NCBI RefSeq assembly: GCF_039542035.1
Contig: NZ_BAABHJ010000002.1
Location: 62,001-126,000 of the forward strand
Origin: Actinoallomurus liliacearum
GTDB lineage: Bacteria; Actinomycetota; Actinomycetes; Streptosporangiales; Streptosporangiaceae
DNA: 64,000 nucleotides
Direction of reading: 5' to 3'
The notes beneath the pieces were generated by a model. The model did not search any database and had not been told where the DNA came from. It saw nothing but the letters and a program-made list of their open reading frames with translations. Below, one piece after another: positions 17,880 to 25,689 of the stretch (positions are counted from its first letter, which is position 1; the number at the start of each line of letters is the position of its first letter). The position numbers were made by a program, and so were the translations under genes.

Positions 17880-18344
17880 TCAACCCCAGTCGGGGGTGAG
17901 GGCGTCGGCTGGGGTGTGGGTGACGGCCCAGCTGGCGAGGAGTTTGAGGGCGTGGTCGTCGGGTGAGCCCGCTTGGGCGGTGAAGGCGATCAAGGACAGG
18001 CCGGGGTCGGCGGAGCGGACCTGCTGTTGGGTGGGTTGCCGGGAGCGGCGGGTGCGGGGGGCGGGTCCGGCGGCGCGGGCGAGGTCGGCCAGATGGGCCC
18101 GTTCGGCGTCGTCGAGTCGTAGGGCGCGGGAGAGGGCGTCCAGGACGCTTTCGGAGACGCCGGCCAGGTTGCCTCGCTCGAGTTGGGCGTAGTACTCCAC
18201 GCTGACCCCGGCGAGGTCGGCGACCTCGTTGCGGCGCAGCCCGGGCACCCTTCGGCGGCCGGAGACCGGAAGTCCGGCGTCGCCGGGCGTGATCTTGGCT
18301 CGGCGGGTGCTGAGGAACGTCTTGACCTCTTCGCGGTTGTCCAC
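17880..18344 (-). CDS. MmyB-like HTH regulator with internally deleted ligand domain
   Basis: 154 residues instead of the usual ~280. The XRE-type HTH (RRVPGLRRNEVADLAGVSVEYYAQLERG, residues ~31-58; quoted in part: EVADLAGVSVEYY) is intact. Soon after QQQVR the protein jumps to the typical MmyB C-terminal tail (SLIAFTAQAGSPDDHALKLL), so about 120-130 residues of the ligand-binding domain are missing in frame. Start GTG 18344 (VDNREEV). It is divergent from the SDR at 18483, as full-length MmyB regulators often are. It may still bind DNA but should have lost ligand sensing. Confidence 0.75.
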   Translation of the reverse strand: MDNREEVKTFLSTRRAKITPGDAGLPVSGRRRVPGLRRNEVADLAGVSVEYYAQLERGNLAGVSESVLDALSRALRLDDAERAHLADLARAAGPAPRTRRSRQPTQQQVRSADPGLSLIAFTAQAGSPDDHALKLLASWAVTHTPADALTPDWG

Positions 18345-18482
18345 AACTCCACGGTAGGCGGACGGCCGCGAGGATGGCGCGGCCATGGGGTGGGCCGCCG
18401 GTACACCTTCCAGCAGTGACTTCTCCGCCCGGCCGGCACCGGGTTGCCTGGATGGCGAATCCACGAATCAAGGAGTGAAGAA

Positions 18483-19328
18483 ATGACCGACAAGAAGATC
18501 TGGCTGATCACCGGTGCCGGGCGCGGCATGGGTGTGGACATCGCCAAGGCGGCCCTGGCCGCCGGGCACGCGGTCGTCGCCACCGGCCGTACCCCGGACA
18601 AGGTCGCCGCTGCCGTCGGCGCTCACGACGACCTGCTGGTCGTCGCGCTCGACGTGACCGACCCCGCCAGTGTCCAGGCCGCCGTCAAGGCGGCTGTCGG
18701 CCGGTTCGGCCGGATCGACGTGCTGGTCAACAACGCCGGGAACTTCTACGCCGGGTTCTTCGAGGAGATCAGCCCCGAGGACTTCCGGGCGCAGATCGAG
18801 ACCAACCTGTTCGGCCCGGTCAACGTCACCCGCGCCGTGCTGCCCGTCATGCGCGCCCAGCGCTCCGGGCTGGTAGTGACGCTCTCCTCGACCGCCGGCT
18901 TCACCGGGCAGGAGTTCGTGTCGGCCTACGCAGCGTCCAAGTTCGCCGTCGAGGGGTGGATCGAGTCACTCACCCCCGAGATCGCGCCGTTCGGCATCCG
19001 CACGATGCTCGTCGAACCCGGCTTCTTTCGCACCGAACTCCTCACCCCGGAATCCACCAGCTACGCCGCCCTGTCGCTCGATGACTACGCCGAGCGCACC
19101 AAGCAGACCGTCACCGCCTGGAACGGCATGAACGGCCAGCAGGGCGGCGACCCCGCCAAACTCGCGAACGCACTGGTCCAACTCGCCGGTTCCCAGGAGC
19201 CGCCGGCGCGCTGGGCGGCGGGGGCCGACGCGGTTGGCGCCTTCGAGCAGAAGGCCAACGCCATGCTCGCCCAGGCCGATGCCCACCGCGAACTGTCCTC
19301 CTCGCTCGCCTACGACGACGCCTCCTGA
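18483..19328 (+). CDS. SDR family oxidoreductase carried by the transposon-like unit
   Basis: 281 residues. The cofactor site ITGAGRGMGVDIA, NNAG at about residue 86, and the catalytic YAASK are intact, with the longer C-terminal tail of the YkvO/short-chain retinol-type group. AAGGAG precedes the ATG at 18483 (the longer frame from 18444 has no support). It is the only full-length gene in the unit and the probable target of the divergent MmyB regulator. Substrate unknown. Confidence 0.88.
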   Translation: MTDKKIWLITGAGRGMGVDIAKAALAAGHAVVATGRTPDKVAAAVGAHDDLLVVALDVTDPASVQAAVKAAVGRFGRIDVLVNNAGNFYAGFFEEISPEDFRAQIETNLFGPVNVTRAVLPVMRAQRSGLVVTLSSTAGFTGQEFVSAYAASKFAVEGWIESLTPEIAPFGIRTMLVEPGFFRTELLTPESTSYAALSLDDYAERTKQTVTAWNGMNGQQGGDPAKLANALVQLAGSQEPPARWAAGADAVGAFEQKANAMLAQADAHRELSSSLAYDDAS

Positions 19329-19443
19329 ACCTCACGTCGAGGACAGGCCATCGTGATCCATCGTGACCGGCTGAGACACCCCCCTTTTGGCGGGCGGCAA
19401 CCGAGTGCCGCCCGCCCCGAGAAAGAGAAAGAGGACATCATCA

Positions 19444-20010
19444 TGGGTTCGACCTTGTCCGGCACCGTCGCCCTGGTCACCGGAGCGAGCAGTGGGATCG
19501 GCGCCGCAACGGCCCGACGTCTGGCCGAGCAGGGCGCGGCTGTCGCCCTCGTGGCCCGCCGCAAGGACCGTCTCGACGACCTCGCCGCCGAGATCGGCAA
19601 GGCGGGTGGCACCGCGCTCGTCGTGGAGGCCGACATCACCGACCGCGGCGACCCGCCGCCCTCGGGTCGCCGACATCGTCAACATCAGCTCGATCGCCGG
19701 ACGCGTCGCCTGGAACGGCTACGGCGTCTACAACCTCACCAAGTTCGGCGTGAACGGATTCACCGAATCCCTGCGCCAGGAAGTCACCCAGCGGTACGTA
19801 CGCGTCGGCGTCCTGGAACCCGGCGGCGTCGAGACCGAACTCGGCTCGCACAACACACCCGAGATCCGCGGCCAGATGATCGACCCGTTCTACGAGCAGA
19901 CCCACGTCCTGGTCCCCGAGGACATCGCCGACGGCGTCGCCTACATGGTCACCCGCCCCCGCCACGCCTCGGTCAGCGAACTGTGGATCATGCCCACCGA
20001 CCAGGCCTGA
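19444..20010 (+). pseudogene. SDR oxidoreductase with internal deletion and frameshift
   Basis: From ATG 19444 the frame encodes a normal SDR N-terminus (VALVTGASSGIGAATARRLA) up to EADITDR at about 19650. The C-terminal part (VADIVNISSIAGRVAW, then the catalytic YNLTK) then continues in another frame to the stop at 20010. About 75-80 codons, including the NNAG region, are missing between the two, and the junction near 19645-19665 is out of frame. The product cannot be a working SDR. It follows the intact SDR by 115 nt on the same strand. Confidence 0.85.
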
Positions 20011-20080
20011 CCGAACGAATCCGGAGGGGGAAGACGCAGATCGGCGTCGTATATCCGCAGAACGAGCTCGGCGGGGATCC

Positions 20081-20111
20081 GACCGCTGTCGGAAGGTTCG
20101 GGACAGCGGTC
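20081..20111. terminator. Strong hairpin between convergent genes
   Basis: Perfect 10-bp arms GACCGCTGTC (20081-20090) and GACAGCGGTC (20102-20111) with an 11-nt loop follow the SDR pseudogene and lie just inside the right TIR. A terminator for the plus-strand genes of the unit is likely. Confidence 0.55.
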
Positions 20112-20126
20112 TCACCAACCCGGACC

Positions 20127-20182
20127 ACGACAAATATCGAGCACAGAATCACGACATCAAACGATCTAAGTCACACCCACGC
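20127..20182 (-). repeat. Right terminal inverted repeat plus right target duplication
   Basis: The reverse complement of 20127-20175 matches the left TIR at 46 of 49 positions, reading TGTGACTTAGATCGT from the outer end. CCCACGC (20176-20182) follows directly outside and repeats the 7-mer at 17715-17721. Confidence 0.75.
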
Positions 20183-20213
20183 CTCGAGGGCGCCGCCCGC
20201 GACGGCCACGTGT

Positions 20214-21257
20214 CTACCGCGGGCCGCCGGCCTCCCGGTCGCCGAGCAGGGGATGGGCGCGCATCGCCGCCTCCAGCTCCCCGGGCAGCTCATCGCGGTA
20301 CCGGCCCAGCGTCGACAGGTCCGAATGCCCCAGCACCCGCCGTACGGCGTCCATGTCCGTCGCCGCGGCCAGCAGATGCGTCGCGGTCGTATGCCGCAGC
20401 CCATGCGGCGTCACCGAACGCCGCCGATCCGGATCGACCCGTGCCAGCACCCGGTCGATCACCCCCTGCACGTCCCCGCGCGCCAGCCGGCGCCCCCGCC
20501 ACGACAGCAGCAACGCCGGAGTCTCCACTATCCGGGCGCGCCGCTGCGCCAGGTAGGCGTCCAGCACCTGCGCGACACCGTGGGGGAGCGGCACGTCACG
20601 GGTACGGCCCCCCTTACCGAAGATCCGCCAGTAACGCACGCCGTCATTGGTGAAGAAGTGGTCCACGTCCGCGCGCGTCAGCTCCGACACTCGCGGCCCG
20701 ACCGTCGCCAGCAGCAACACGATCAGAGCATCACGCAGCTCGGTGCGCTGATCGGCCCGCTTACCCTCCTCCGGCCCCGCCGACGCCAGGACCCGCGCCG
20801 TGCCCAGCAGCCCCTCCGCCTGCTCCCGGGTCAGCGCGCGCCGCTCCGGACGCAGACCGCCCCGCTGCCGCGACGTCACCGTCACCGCCCGCATCGGGTT
20901 CAGCTGCACCCACCCGGCCACGGCGGCATGCCGGAAGAACGCCGACACCGACCGGCGGAACCGCGCCTGGGAGTGCGCGCTCTGCAGCGGAGCGGACCCG
21001 CCGGCGGTCACGGGCGCCTTCCGGCGCCCGTCCGGCTTGCGGGCGAACCTCAGCAGCACCTCGTCGACGTCCTCACCGGTCAGATCGTCCAGCACCCGCT
21101 CCCCGCCGGCGAGGACCGCGAACGTGTGGACGTCACGCGTGTAGATCTCCGCGGTGCTCGCCGCCAGCGCACCGGTGACGGTCTTGGCCCGCACCATCTC
21201 CGCGTAACGATCCGCGGCTTCTTCCACGGTGATCCGTTGAACATCGGCAGGACGCAC
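20214..21257 (-). CDS. Tyrosine recombinase (phage-integrase family), solitary
   Basis: 347 residues. The N-terminal SAM-like core-binding domain (~10-130) is followed by the catalytic domain with R (VGPRVSELTRADV), HxxR (PHGLRHTTATHLL), LGHSDLSTLGRYRD and its tyrosine, so all key residues are present. The length and motifs are closer to XerC/D-like integrases than to large phage integrases. No excisionase, phage gene or tRNA is adjacent. It lies just outside the transposon-like unit (the right target duplication ends 31 nt from its stop) and need not be related to it. Confidence 0.88.
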   Translation of the reverse strand: MRPADVQRITVEEAADRYAEMVRAKTVTGALAASTAEIYTRDVHTFAVLAGGERVLDDLTGEDVDEVLLRFARKPDGRRKAPVTAGGSAPLQSAHSQARFRRSVSAFFRHAAVAGWVQLNPMRAVTVTSRQRGGLRPERRALTREQAEGLLGTARVLASAGPEEGKRADQRTELRDALIVLLLATVGPRVSELTRADVDHFFTNDGVRYWRIFGKGGRTRDVPLPHGVAQVLDAYLAQRRARIVETPALLLSWRGRRLARGDVQGVIDRVLARVDPDRRRSVTPHGLRHTTATHLLAAATDMDAVRRVLGHSDLSTLGRYRDELPGELEAAMRAHPLLGDREAGGPR

Positions 21258-21335
21258 CCGCCGGACCTTACCGAGCCCCTACGACAGAAGACCGCCTCAC
21301 CGGACGGACGGCGGACAGCCGCTCTCGCTGAGAGC

Positions 21336-21374
21336 GATCACCGCCGGAGCGCGGGCGCATTCCCGGCGGTGATC
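21336..21374. terminator. Hairpin downstream of the TetR gene
   Basis: Perfect 12-bp arms GATCACCGCCGG (21336-21347) and CCGGCGGTGATC (21363-21374) with a 15-nt loop lie after the TetR stop at 21427 on the minus strand and before the integrase start. A Rho-independent-like terminator is inferred. Confidence 0.55.
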
Positions 21375-21426
21375 CGGCGCGCGGCGTCCAGCAGGGCTGC
21401 GGTTGCGCGCGGTGCGGCGGAGAGCC

Positions 21427-22041
21427 TCACGGCTGGGGCACGACTCCGCTGGTGAGGGAGTCGAACAGGCGTTCCAGGCGGGCGCGGTGGTCCTCGGCGA
21501 CGGTGTCAGCCGGTTCTTCGGCGATCAGGCGCCGGGCGGTCTCCACCAGCACGGTGGTGTAACCGGCGATGAAGAAGGCGGCGAGCAGCGAGGCGTCGCC
21601 GTCGAAGGACGGGTCGTCTTCGAGCTCGCCTGCGAGCGTCTGCTGGAGGTCGGAGGCGATCTCCCTGGCGCGCGCGACCAGGGCGGGCGAGGCCGCGACG
21701 GTCCGGAAGAAGGGGATGGACCCGTCCTTGAGGCCGGACAGGGAATGCCGCTCCTCGAGGAGCCGGAACGTCATGTCGTGCAGCGACTGGAGTGCCCCGG
21801 CGTCCGGAGCGCGGTCGCGTACCGCCGAGCGCAGGAGCCCGACGGCGTCGACCTCGCGGTCCAGCAGGAGGTCCTCCTTGCGCGGGAAATGCTTGAAGAC
21901 CGTCACGGCCGAGACCCCGGCCTCCCGCGCGACCTCCGTGACCGTGACGGTGTCGAATCCGCGTTCGAGGAAGAGCCGGGTCGCGACCTCCGAGATCTTC
22001 GCGCGCGTCCGCGGTCCGCCTCGCGCTCCGGTCCTGGGCAT
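21427..22041 (-). CDS. TetR-family regulator
   Basis: 204 residues. HTH: VTVTEVAREAGVSAVTVFKHF, preceded by the TRAKISEVATRLFLERGFD helix. Start at ATG 22041 (MPRTGARGG) with GAGG upstream, rather than the GTG eight codons earlier that lies in the operator region. A 12-bp palindrome (22064-22075) is just upstream. It is divergent from the DHA2-type MFS gene at 22268, which is the likely target. Confidence 0.88.
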   Translation of the reverse strand: MPRTGARGGPRTRAKISEVATRLFLERGFDTVTVTEVAREAGVSAVTVFKHFPRKEDLLLDREVDAVGLLRSAVRDRAPDAGALQSLHDMTFRLLEERHSLSGLKDGSIPFFRTVAASPALVARAREIASDLQQTLAGELEDDPSFDGDASLLAAFFIAGYTTVLVETARRLIAEEPADTVAEDHRARLERLFDSLTSGVVPQP

Positions 22042-22063
22042 CCCGACCTCACTATCTTGTGCC

Positions 22064-22075
22064 ACTAAATTTAGT
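22064..22075. promoter_or_regulatory. TetR operator-like palindrome
   Basis: ACTAAATTTAGT is a perfect 12-bp palindrome, AT-rich against a ~70% GC background, flanked by TGTG and CACA (offset by two bases). It sits 23 nt upstream of the TetR start codon in the TetR/MFS gap. Confidence 0.5.
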
Positions 22076-22267
22076 CACATAACCTAGTGGTGTGTCCTTC
22101 ACACAGATAACCGTCATTCTCGCCGGAACAGGTCCCAGCGGGCCGCGCGCCACCCCGGCCGCGTCCCGTGCGGGGCGAAGGCGACCGGCCCGCGTGAGCG
22201 GCCGGATCGTCCCGTGCCCGGCCCCGCCGACGCCCGTGCCGATCAGGGTCCCCGCCGGGATCACGAC

Positions 22268-23767
22268 ATGAAAGGGGCCCTCCAGGATGAGACGGCTGCG
22301 GGCCGGCCTGGTCGTTCCTCCCGTTCACTGCGGGAGGCGTGGGTCGCATTGGCGGGGCTGGCAGCGGTGTTCCTGTTCGAGATGCTGGACAACTCGATCC
22401 TCAACGTCGCGCTGCCCGTGATCGGACGCGAGCTGCACGCCTCCACGACAGCGCTGCAATGGGTGACGGGCGCCTATGCGGTCGTGTTCGGCGGGCTGAT
22501 GCTGGCGTTCGGCGCGATCGCCGACCGGTCCGGCCGACGGCGGATCATGCTGATCGGGCTGGTCCTGCTCGGCGCGGCGAGCCTGGCGACCGCCTTCGTC
22601 ACCACCGCCGGGCAGCTGATCGCCGTCCGGGCGGCGATGGGGGCCGCCGCGGCGATGACCACCCCGGGCTCGATGGCGCTGGCGTTCCGGCTGTTCGACG
22701 AGGACGGCCTGCGCGTCCGCGCACTGACCCTCATCTCGACGGTGGGCCTGATCGGGCTCGCGATCGGCCCGACGGCGGGCGGCCTGGTGCTGGCGATCGC
22801 GCCCTGGCAGGTCCTGCTGCTGGTGAACGTGCCGATCGCCGCGCTCGCGTTCCTCGGCGTGCGGTCCGGCATCGCCGCCGACGACCCGGCCGGTCTCCAC
22901 CGCGACCCCCTCGACGTCCCCGGAATGCTGCTGGGCACGGCGACGATCGTGCTCGCGCTCCTCGCACCGACGCTGTTCGTGGACGAGGGCACCGGTTCCT
23001 GGGCGCCCTGGGCGGTCACCGCCGCGGCCGCCGTGACGGCCGTCTGCTTCGTCCTGCGCGAGCGCCTGGCCCGCCATCCGCTGCTCGACCTGAAGCTCCT
23101 CGCCCTCCCTCTGGTCTCCAGCGGCCTGGCCTACAAGGCCGCCGCCGGGCTGGCGACCGCCGGACTCGGTTACATGGTGACGCTGCAACTGCAACTCGAC
23201 TGGGGCTGGACGCCCGCACTGGCCGCCATCGGCATGCTGCCGCAGGTCGCCGTCCTCATCGCGGGCAGCGCCTTCGTCAACCCGTTCGTGCAGCGCGTCG
23301 GCCTGGACCGGGCCGCATGGATCAGCGCCGCGGCGGTCGTGTCCGGCCTCGCCGTCTACGGCCTGCTGAGCCGTTTCGGGTATCTGTGGGTCGCGATCGC
23401 GCTCGTCCTCGTGGCCGCCGGGATGCGCGTGGTCGGCGTCGTCGCCGGGCTCAACGTGGTCCGCGGCCTGCCTGGGAACCGGACCACGATCGGCACCGCG
23501 CTCGTCGACACCGCCACCGAGGTCACCTCCGGCGTCGGCATCGCCGTCACCGGCACGATCCTCGCCGCCCTGTTCACCGGCGACATCGCCACCTCGAGCT
23601 GGAGCCCGCAGCAGACCGGCGAGTTCCACCAGGCCGTCACGCTCGCAGGCCTCGCCCTCACCGTCGTCGCAGCGCTCCTCGTCGGCTGGGGCATCGCCCG
23701 TACCCGGCGGGCCGCCGGCGACCAGGCGGCCACCCCCGTCGACGACACCGTCCCCCAGGACGCCTGA
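22268..23767 (+). CDS. MFS drug-resistance transporter, DHA2 (14-helix) type
   Basis: 499 residues with about 14 hydrophobic segments. It has the DHA2 opening LDNSILNVALPVIGRELHAS, motif A (GAIADRSGRRRIMLIGL) and motif C-like GLAIGPTAGG, as in EmrB/QacA/TcmA antiporters. The ATG at 22268 starts at MKGALQD; the longer frame adds a Pro/Arg-rich stretch without family support. It is expected to export hydrophobic drugs by proton antiport under the divergent TetR. Confidence 0.9.
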   Translation: MKGALQDETAAGRPGRSSRSLREAWVALAGLAAVFLFEMLDNSILNVALPVIGRELHASTTALQWVTGAYAVVFGGLMLAFGAIADRSGRRRIMLIGLVLLGAASLATAFVTTAGQLIAVRAAMGAAAAMTTPGSMALAFRLFDEDGLRVRALTLISTVGLIGLAIGPTAGGLVLAIAPWQVLLLVNVPIAALAFLGVRSGIAADDPAGLHRDPLDVPGMLLGTATIVLALLAPTLFVDEGTGSWAPWAVTAAAAVTAVCFVLRERLARHPLLDLKLLALPLVSSGLAYKAAAGLATAGLGYMVTLQLQLDWGWTPALAAIGMLPQVAVLIAGSAFVNPFVQRVGLDRAAWISAAAVVSGLAVYGLLSRFGYLWVAIALVLVAAGMRVVGVVAGLNVVRGLPGNRTTIGTALVDTATEVTSGVGIAVTGTILAALFTGDIATSSWSPQQTGEFHQAVTLAGLALTVVAALLVGWGIARTRRAAGDQAATPVDDTVPQDA

Positions 23768-23799
23768 CACCCCAATCGAGGTGATCCACCACCCGCCGG

Positions 23800-24435
23800 T
23801 CAGGGCACGGGCCCGTCCAACCGGGCGCGGATCCCGGTGAGAAGCAGGTCCAGCCCATAGCGGAAGTGCTCCTGCGGATGCGGGGCCGCCACGTCGCCCG
23901 CCGCGGCATGCATGACCGGATGACGGTCGGGGTCGAGCGCCGACCTCAGCCGCGCGACGGCCGACCGGCCGCCGTCGGGCAGCGCCTCCGCCAGCTGTTC
24001 CTCGGTCGCATGACCGACGACGTAGTAGGTCAGAGCGTCCACGGCCCAGACGGCGTCCCGGAGCGCCAGCCCCGCCTCCCGCAGCGTGGCGGTCATGGTC
24101 TCGCCGTAGGCCAGGGCGTTGGGCAACGGGAAGAACACCCCGGCGAACAGCCGCGCGCCGTCCCGGCGCGCCAGCAGCGCACGCCGCAGGCGGTGCGCGG
24201 TCTCGGCGACCCGCGCGTCCCAGGACAGGCCCGGGTCCACGGTGATGGTCACGTCCTCGAGCATGCGGTCGGCCATCGCCTCCAGCAGCGCCTGCTTGCT
24301 GGAGAAATGCCAGTACGTCGCGCCGTTCTGCACACCCAGCGCCGCAGCGAGCCGGCGCATCGTCAGCTTGTCCAGGCCGACCTCGTCGAGCAGGTCCAGA
24401 CCGCCGGCGACCACCTGGTCACGGGTCAGCCGCAT
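23800..24435 (-). CDS. TetR regulator with TetR_C (tetracycline-repressor-type) domain
   Basis: 211 residues starting MRLTRDQVVAGGLDLLDEVG. The HTH LTMRRLAAALGVQNGATYWHF is the true TetR-class version, and the C-terminal domain follows the TetR_C_1 pattern (DPDRHPVMHAAA, then EHFRYGLDLLLTGI). GGGAGGG precedes the ATG at 24435. A 19-bp palindromic operator lies 66 nt upstream. It faces the divergent MDR oxidoreductase gene. Confidence 0.9.
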   Translation of the reverse strand: MRLTRDQVVAGGLDLLDEVGLDKLTMRRLAAALGVQNGATYWHFSSKQALLEAMADRMLEDVTITVDPGLSWDARVAETAHRLRRALLARRDGARLFAGVFFPLPNALAYGETMTATLREAGLALRDAVWAVDALTYYVVGHATEEQLAEALPDGGRSAVARLRSALDPDRHPVMHAAAGDVAAPHPQEHFRYGLDLLLTGIRARLDGPVP

Positions 24436-24484
24436 CCGTGTCCCTCCCGTTAATCCGTTGACGAACCCCGCCAGTATCCCGCAG

Positions 24485-24519
24485 ACTTCAACACCGTTTA
24501 ACTTCAACAATGTTGAAGT
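24485..24519. promoter_or_regulatory. TetR operator with extra half-site
   Basis: ACTTCAACA (24501-24509), one base, then TGTTGAAGT (24511-24519) form a perfect 19-bp operator-like palindrome. The same half-site ACTTCAACA recurs at 24485-24493, 16 nt earlier, as a direct repeat. It lies between the divergent TetR and oxidoreductase genes. Confidence 0.65.
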
Positions 24520-24627
24520 CCTGAAGGGGAGGAGGCCGGATGCTGATCAGGAACACGCCGTGACGCAGTCCCGCGCCGGGCACCGCCCGGCGCACGCCGA
24601 CACAACGACCAACGAAGGAGGTCAGAC

Positions 24628-25563
24628 ATGCGCACGGTCCGTTTCCACGAGCACGGCGGCCCAGAGGTACTGCAGGTCGACGAGGTCCCCGCACCCGAAC
24701 CCGCAGAGGGGGAGATCCTCATCGACGTCGACGCCATCGGCGTCACACTGCCGGTCGTCCGCCTCACCCGCGGACGACCCGGCGTGCCGCTCCCGCACAT
24801 CCCCGGCGGCGACATCGTCGGACGGGTGACACGGATCGGCCGGGGAGTGACCGGCCGGCAGGTGGGGGAGCGGGTGGCCGGACTCGCCTTCAGCGGCGCG
24901 TACGCCGAGACCGTCGCGGTCCCGGCCACCATGATGACGACCGTGCCCGACGAGGTCGACGACCTGGCGGCGCTCGCGCTGACGCGCAGCGGCCAGGTCG
25001 CGCTGGGCGCCCTGCGCGCCGGCGGATTCGGCAAGGGCGACAGCGTGCTGGTCACCTCCGCCGCCGGCGGCGTCGGGCACCTGGCGGTACAACTGGCCGT
25101 GGCACTGGGCGCAGAACGGGTGACGGCCGCGGTCGGTGACACCCCCAAGGCCGGGTTCGCCCGCGAGCAGGGAGCCCACCACGTCGTCACCTACGACCAG
25201 GACGACTGGGGTGAACCGGTGGACGTGGTCCTCGACGGCGTCGGCGGCCAGGTCCAGGACGCCGCACTGCGATCCCTGGCACCGCTGGGACGTCTGGTCA
25301 CGTTCAACGCGGCCGGCGGGACGATCGACACCAACGAGCTGCGCATGCGCGGTCTGTCCGTCATCGGGTTCGCCATGGCGCACCTGGCCGCCCGGCGGCA
25401 CGACACCTACGAGCGCCACCAGCAAGAACTGTGGCAGCTGTACCGGGACGGGCGGCTGCGCCCGGCCGTCCATGAGGCCTCGCCACTGGACCGCGCCGCC
25501 GACGCCCACCGCCTCATCGAGGCCCGCGCCAACCGCGGCAAGATCGTCCTCCTGCCCCGATGA
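24628..25563 (+). CDS. Quinone-oxidoreductase-like MDR (zinc-binding-type) dehydrogenase
   Basis: 311 residues. It begins MRTVRFHEHGGPEVL and carries the QOR signature (VLVTSAAGGVGHLAVQLAVALGA) with the NADPH-binding AAGGVG loop. There are no zinc-ligand cysteines, so it is probably an NADPH-dependent quinone or enone reductase. AAGGAGG is upstream of the ATG. It is controlled, by position, by the divergent TetR with its strong operator; an electrophile-responsive switch is a fair guess. A 16-bp hairpin follows. Confidence 0.9.
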   Translation: MRTVRFHEHGGPEVLQVDEVPAPEPAEGEILIDVDAIGVTLPVVRLTRGRPGVPLPHIPGGDIVGRVTRIGRGVTGRQVGERVAGLAFSGAYAETVAVPATMMTTVPDEVDDLAALALTRSGQVALGALRAGGFGKGDSVLVTSAAGGVGHLAVQLAVALGAERVTAAVGDTPKAGFAREQGAHHVVTYDQDDWGEPVDVVLDGVGGQVQDAALRSLAPLGRLVTFNAAGGTIDTNELRMRGLSVIGFAMAHLAARRHDTYERHQQELWQLYRDGRLRPAVHEASPLDRAADAHRLIEARANRGKIVLLPR

Positions 25564-25584
25564 CACGCCGCTCGGACCGCATCA

Positions 25585-25627
25585 CGCGGGTCCGGTGAGA
25601 CGGACCACTCATCTCACCGGACCCGCG
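25585..25627. terminator. Terminator after the MDR gene
   Basis: Perfect 16-bp arms CGCGGGTCCGGTGAGA (25585-25600) and its complement (25612-25627) with an 11-nt loop, starting 22 nt after the stop codon. No U-tract, but a very stable hairpin. Confidence 0.7.
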
Positions 25628-25689
25628 GGATGTCCGGCCGCCGTACGGTTGTCTGCCGGGACTGCTGACGGGCGCTACGATCCCGCCCC

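Larger units (their letters stand above)
17722..20175. mobile_element. Transposon-like unit without transposase (TIRs plus 7-bp target duplication)
   Basis: A 2,454-bp segment has 49-bp terminal inverted repeats (17722-17770 and 20127-20175) with only three mismatches, and starts and ends TGTGA/TCACA. Immediately outside both ends is the same 7-mer CCCACGC (17715-17721 and 20176-20182), the pattern of a target-site duplication. Inside are an internally deleted MmyB regulator, an intact SDR and an internally deleted SDR. No transposase frame is present, so movement would need one in trans. The family is not recognised; TG...CA ends occur in several DDE groups. Confidence 0.72.

Noticed and set aside
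17722..20175. Invertible DNA segment driven by the adjacent tyrosine recombinase
   Set aside because: The inverted repeats fit at first, but the exact 7-bp direct repeat abutting both outer ends is explained by transposition and not by inversion. Kept only as a test to run.
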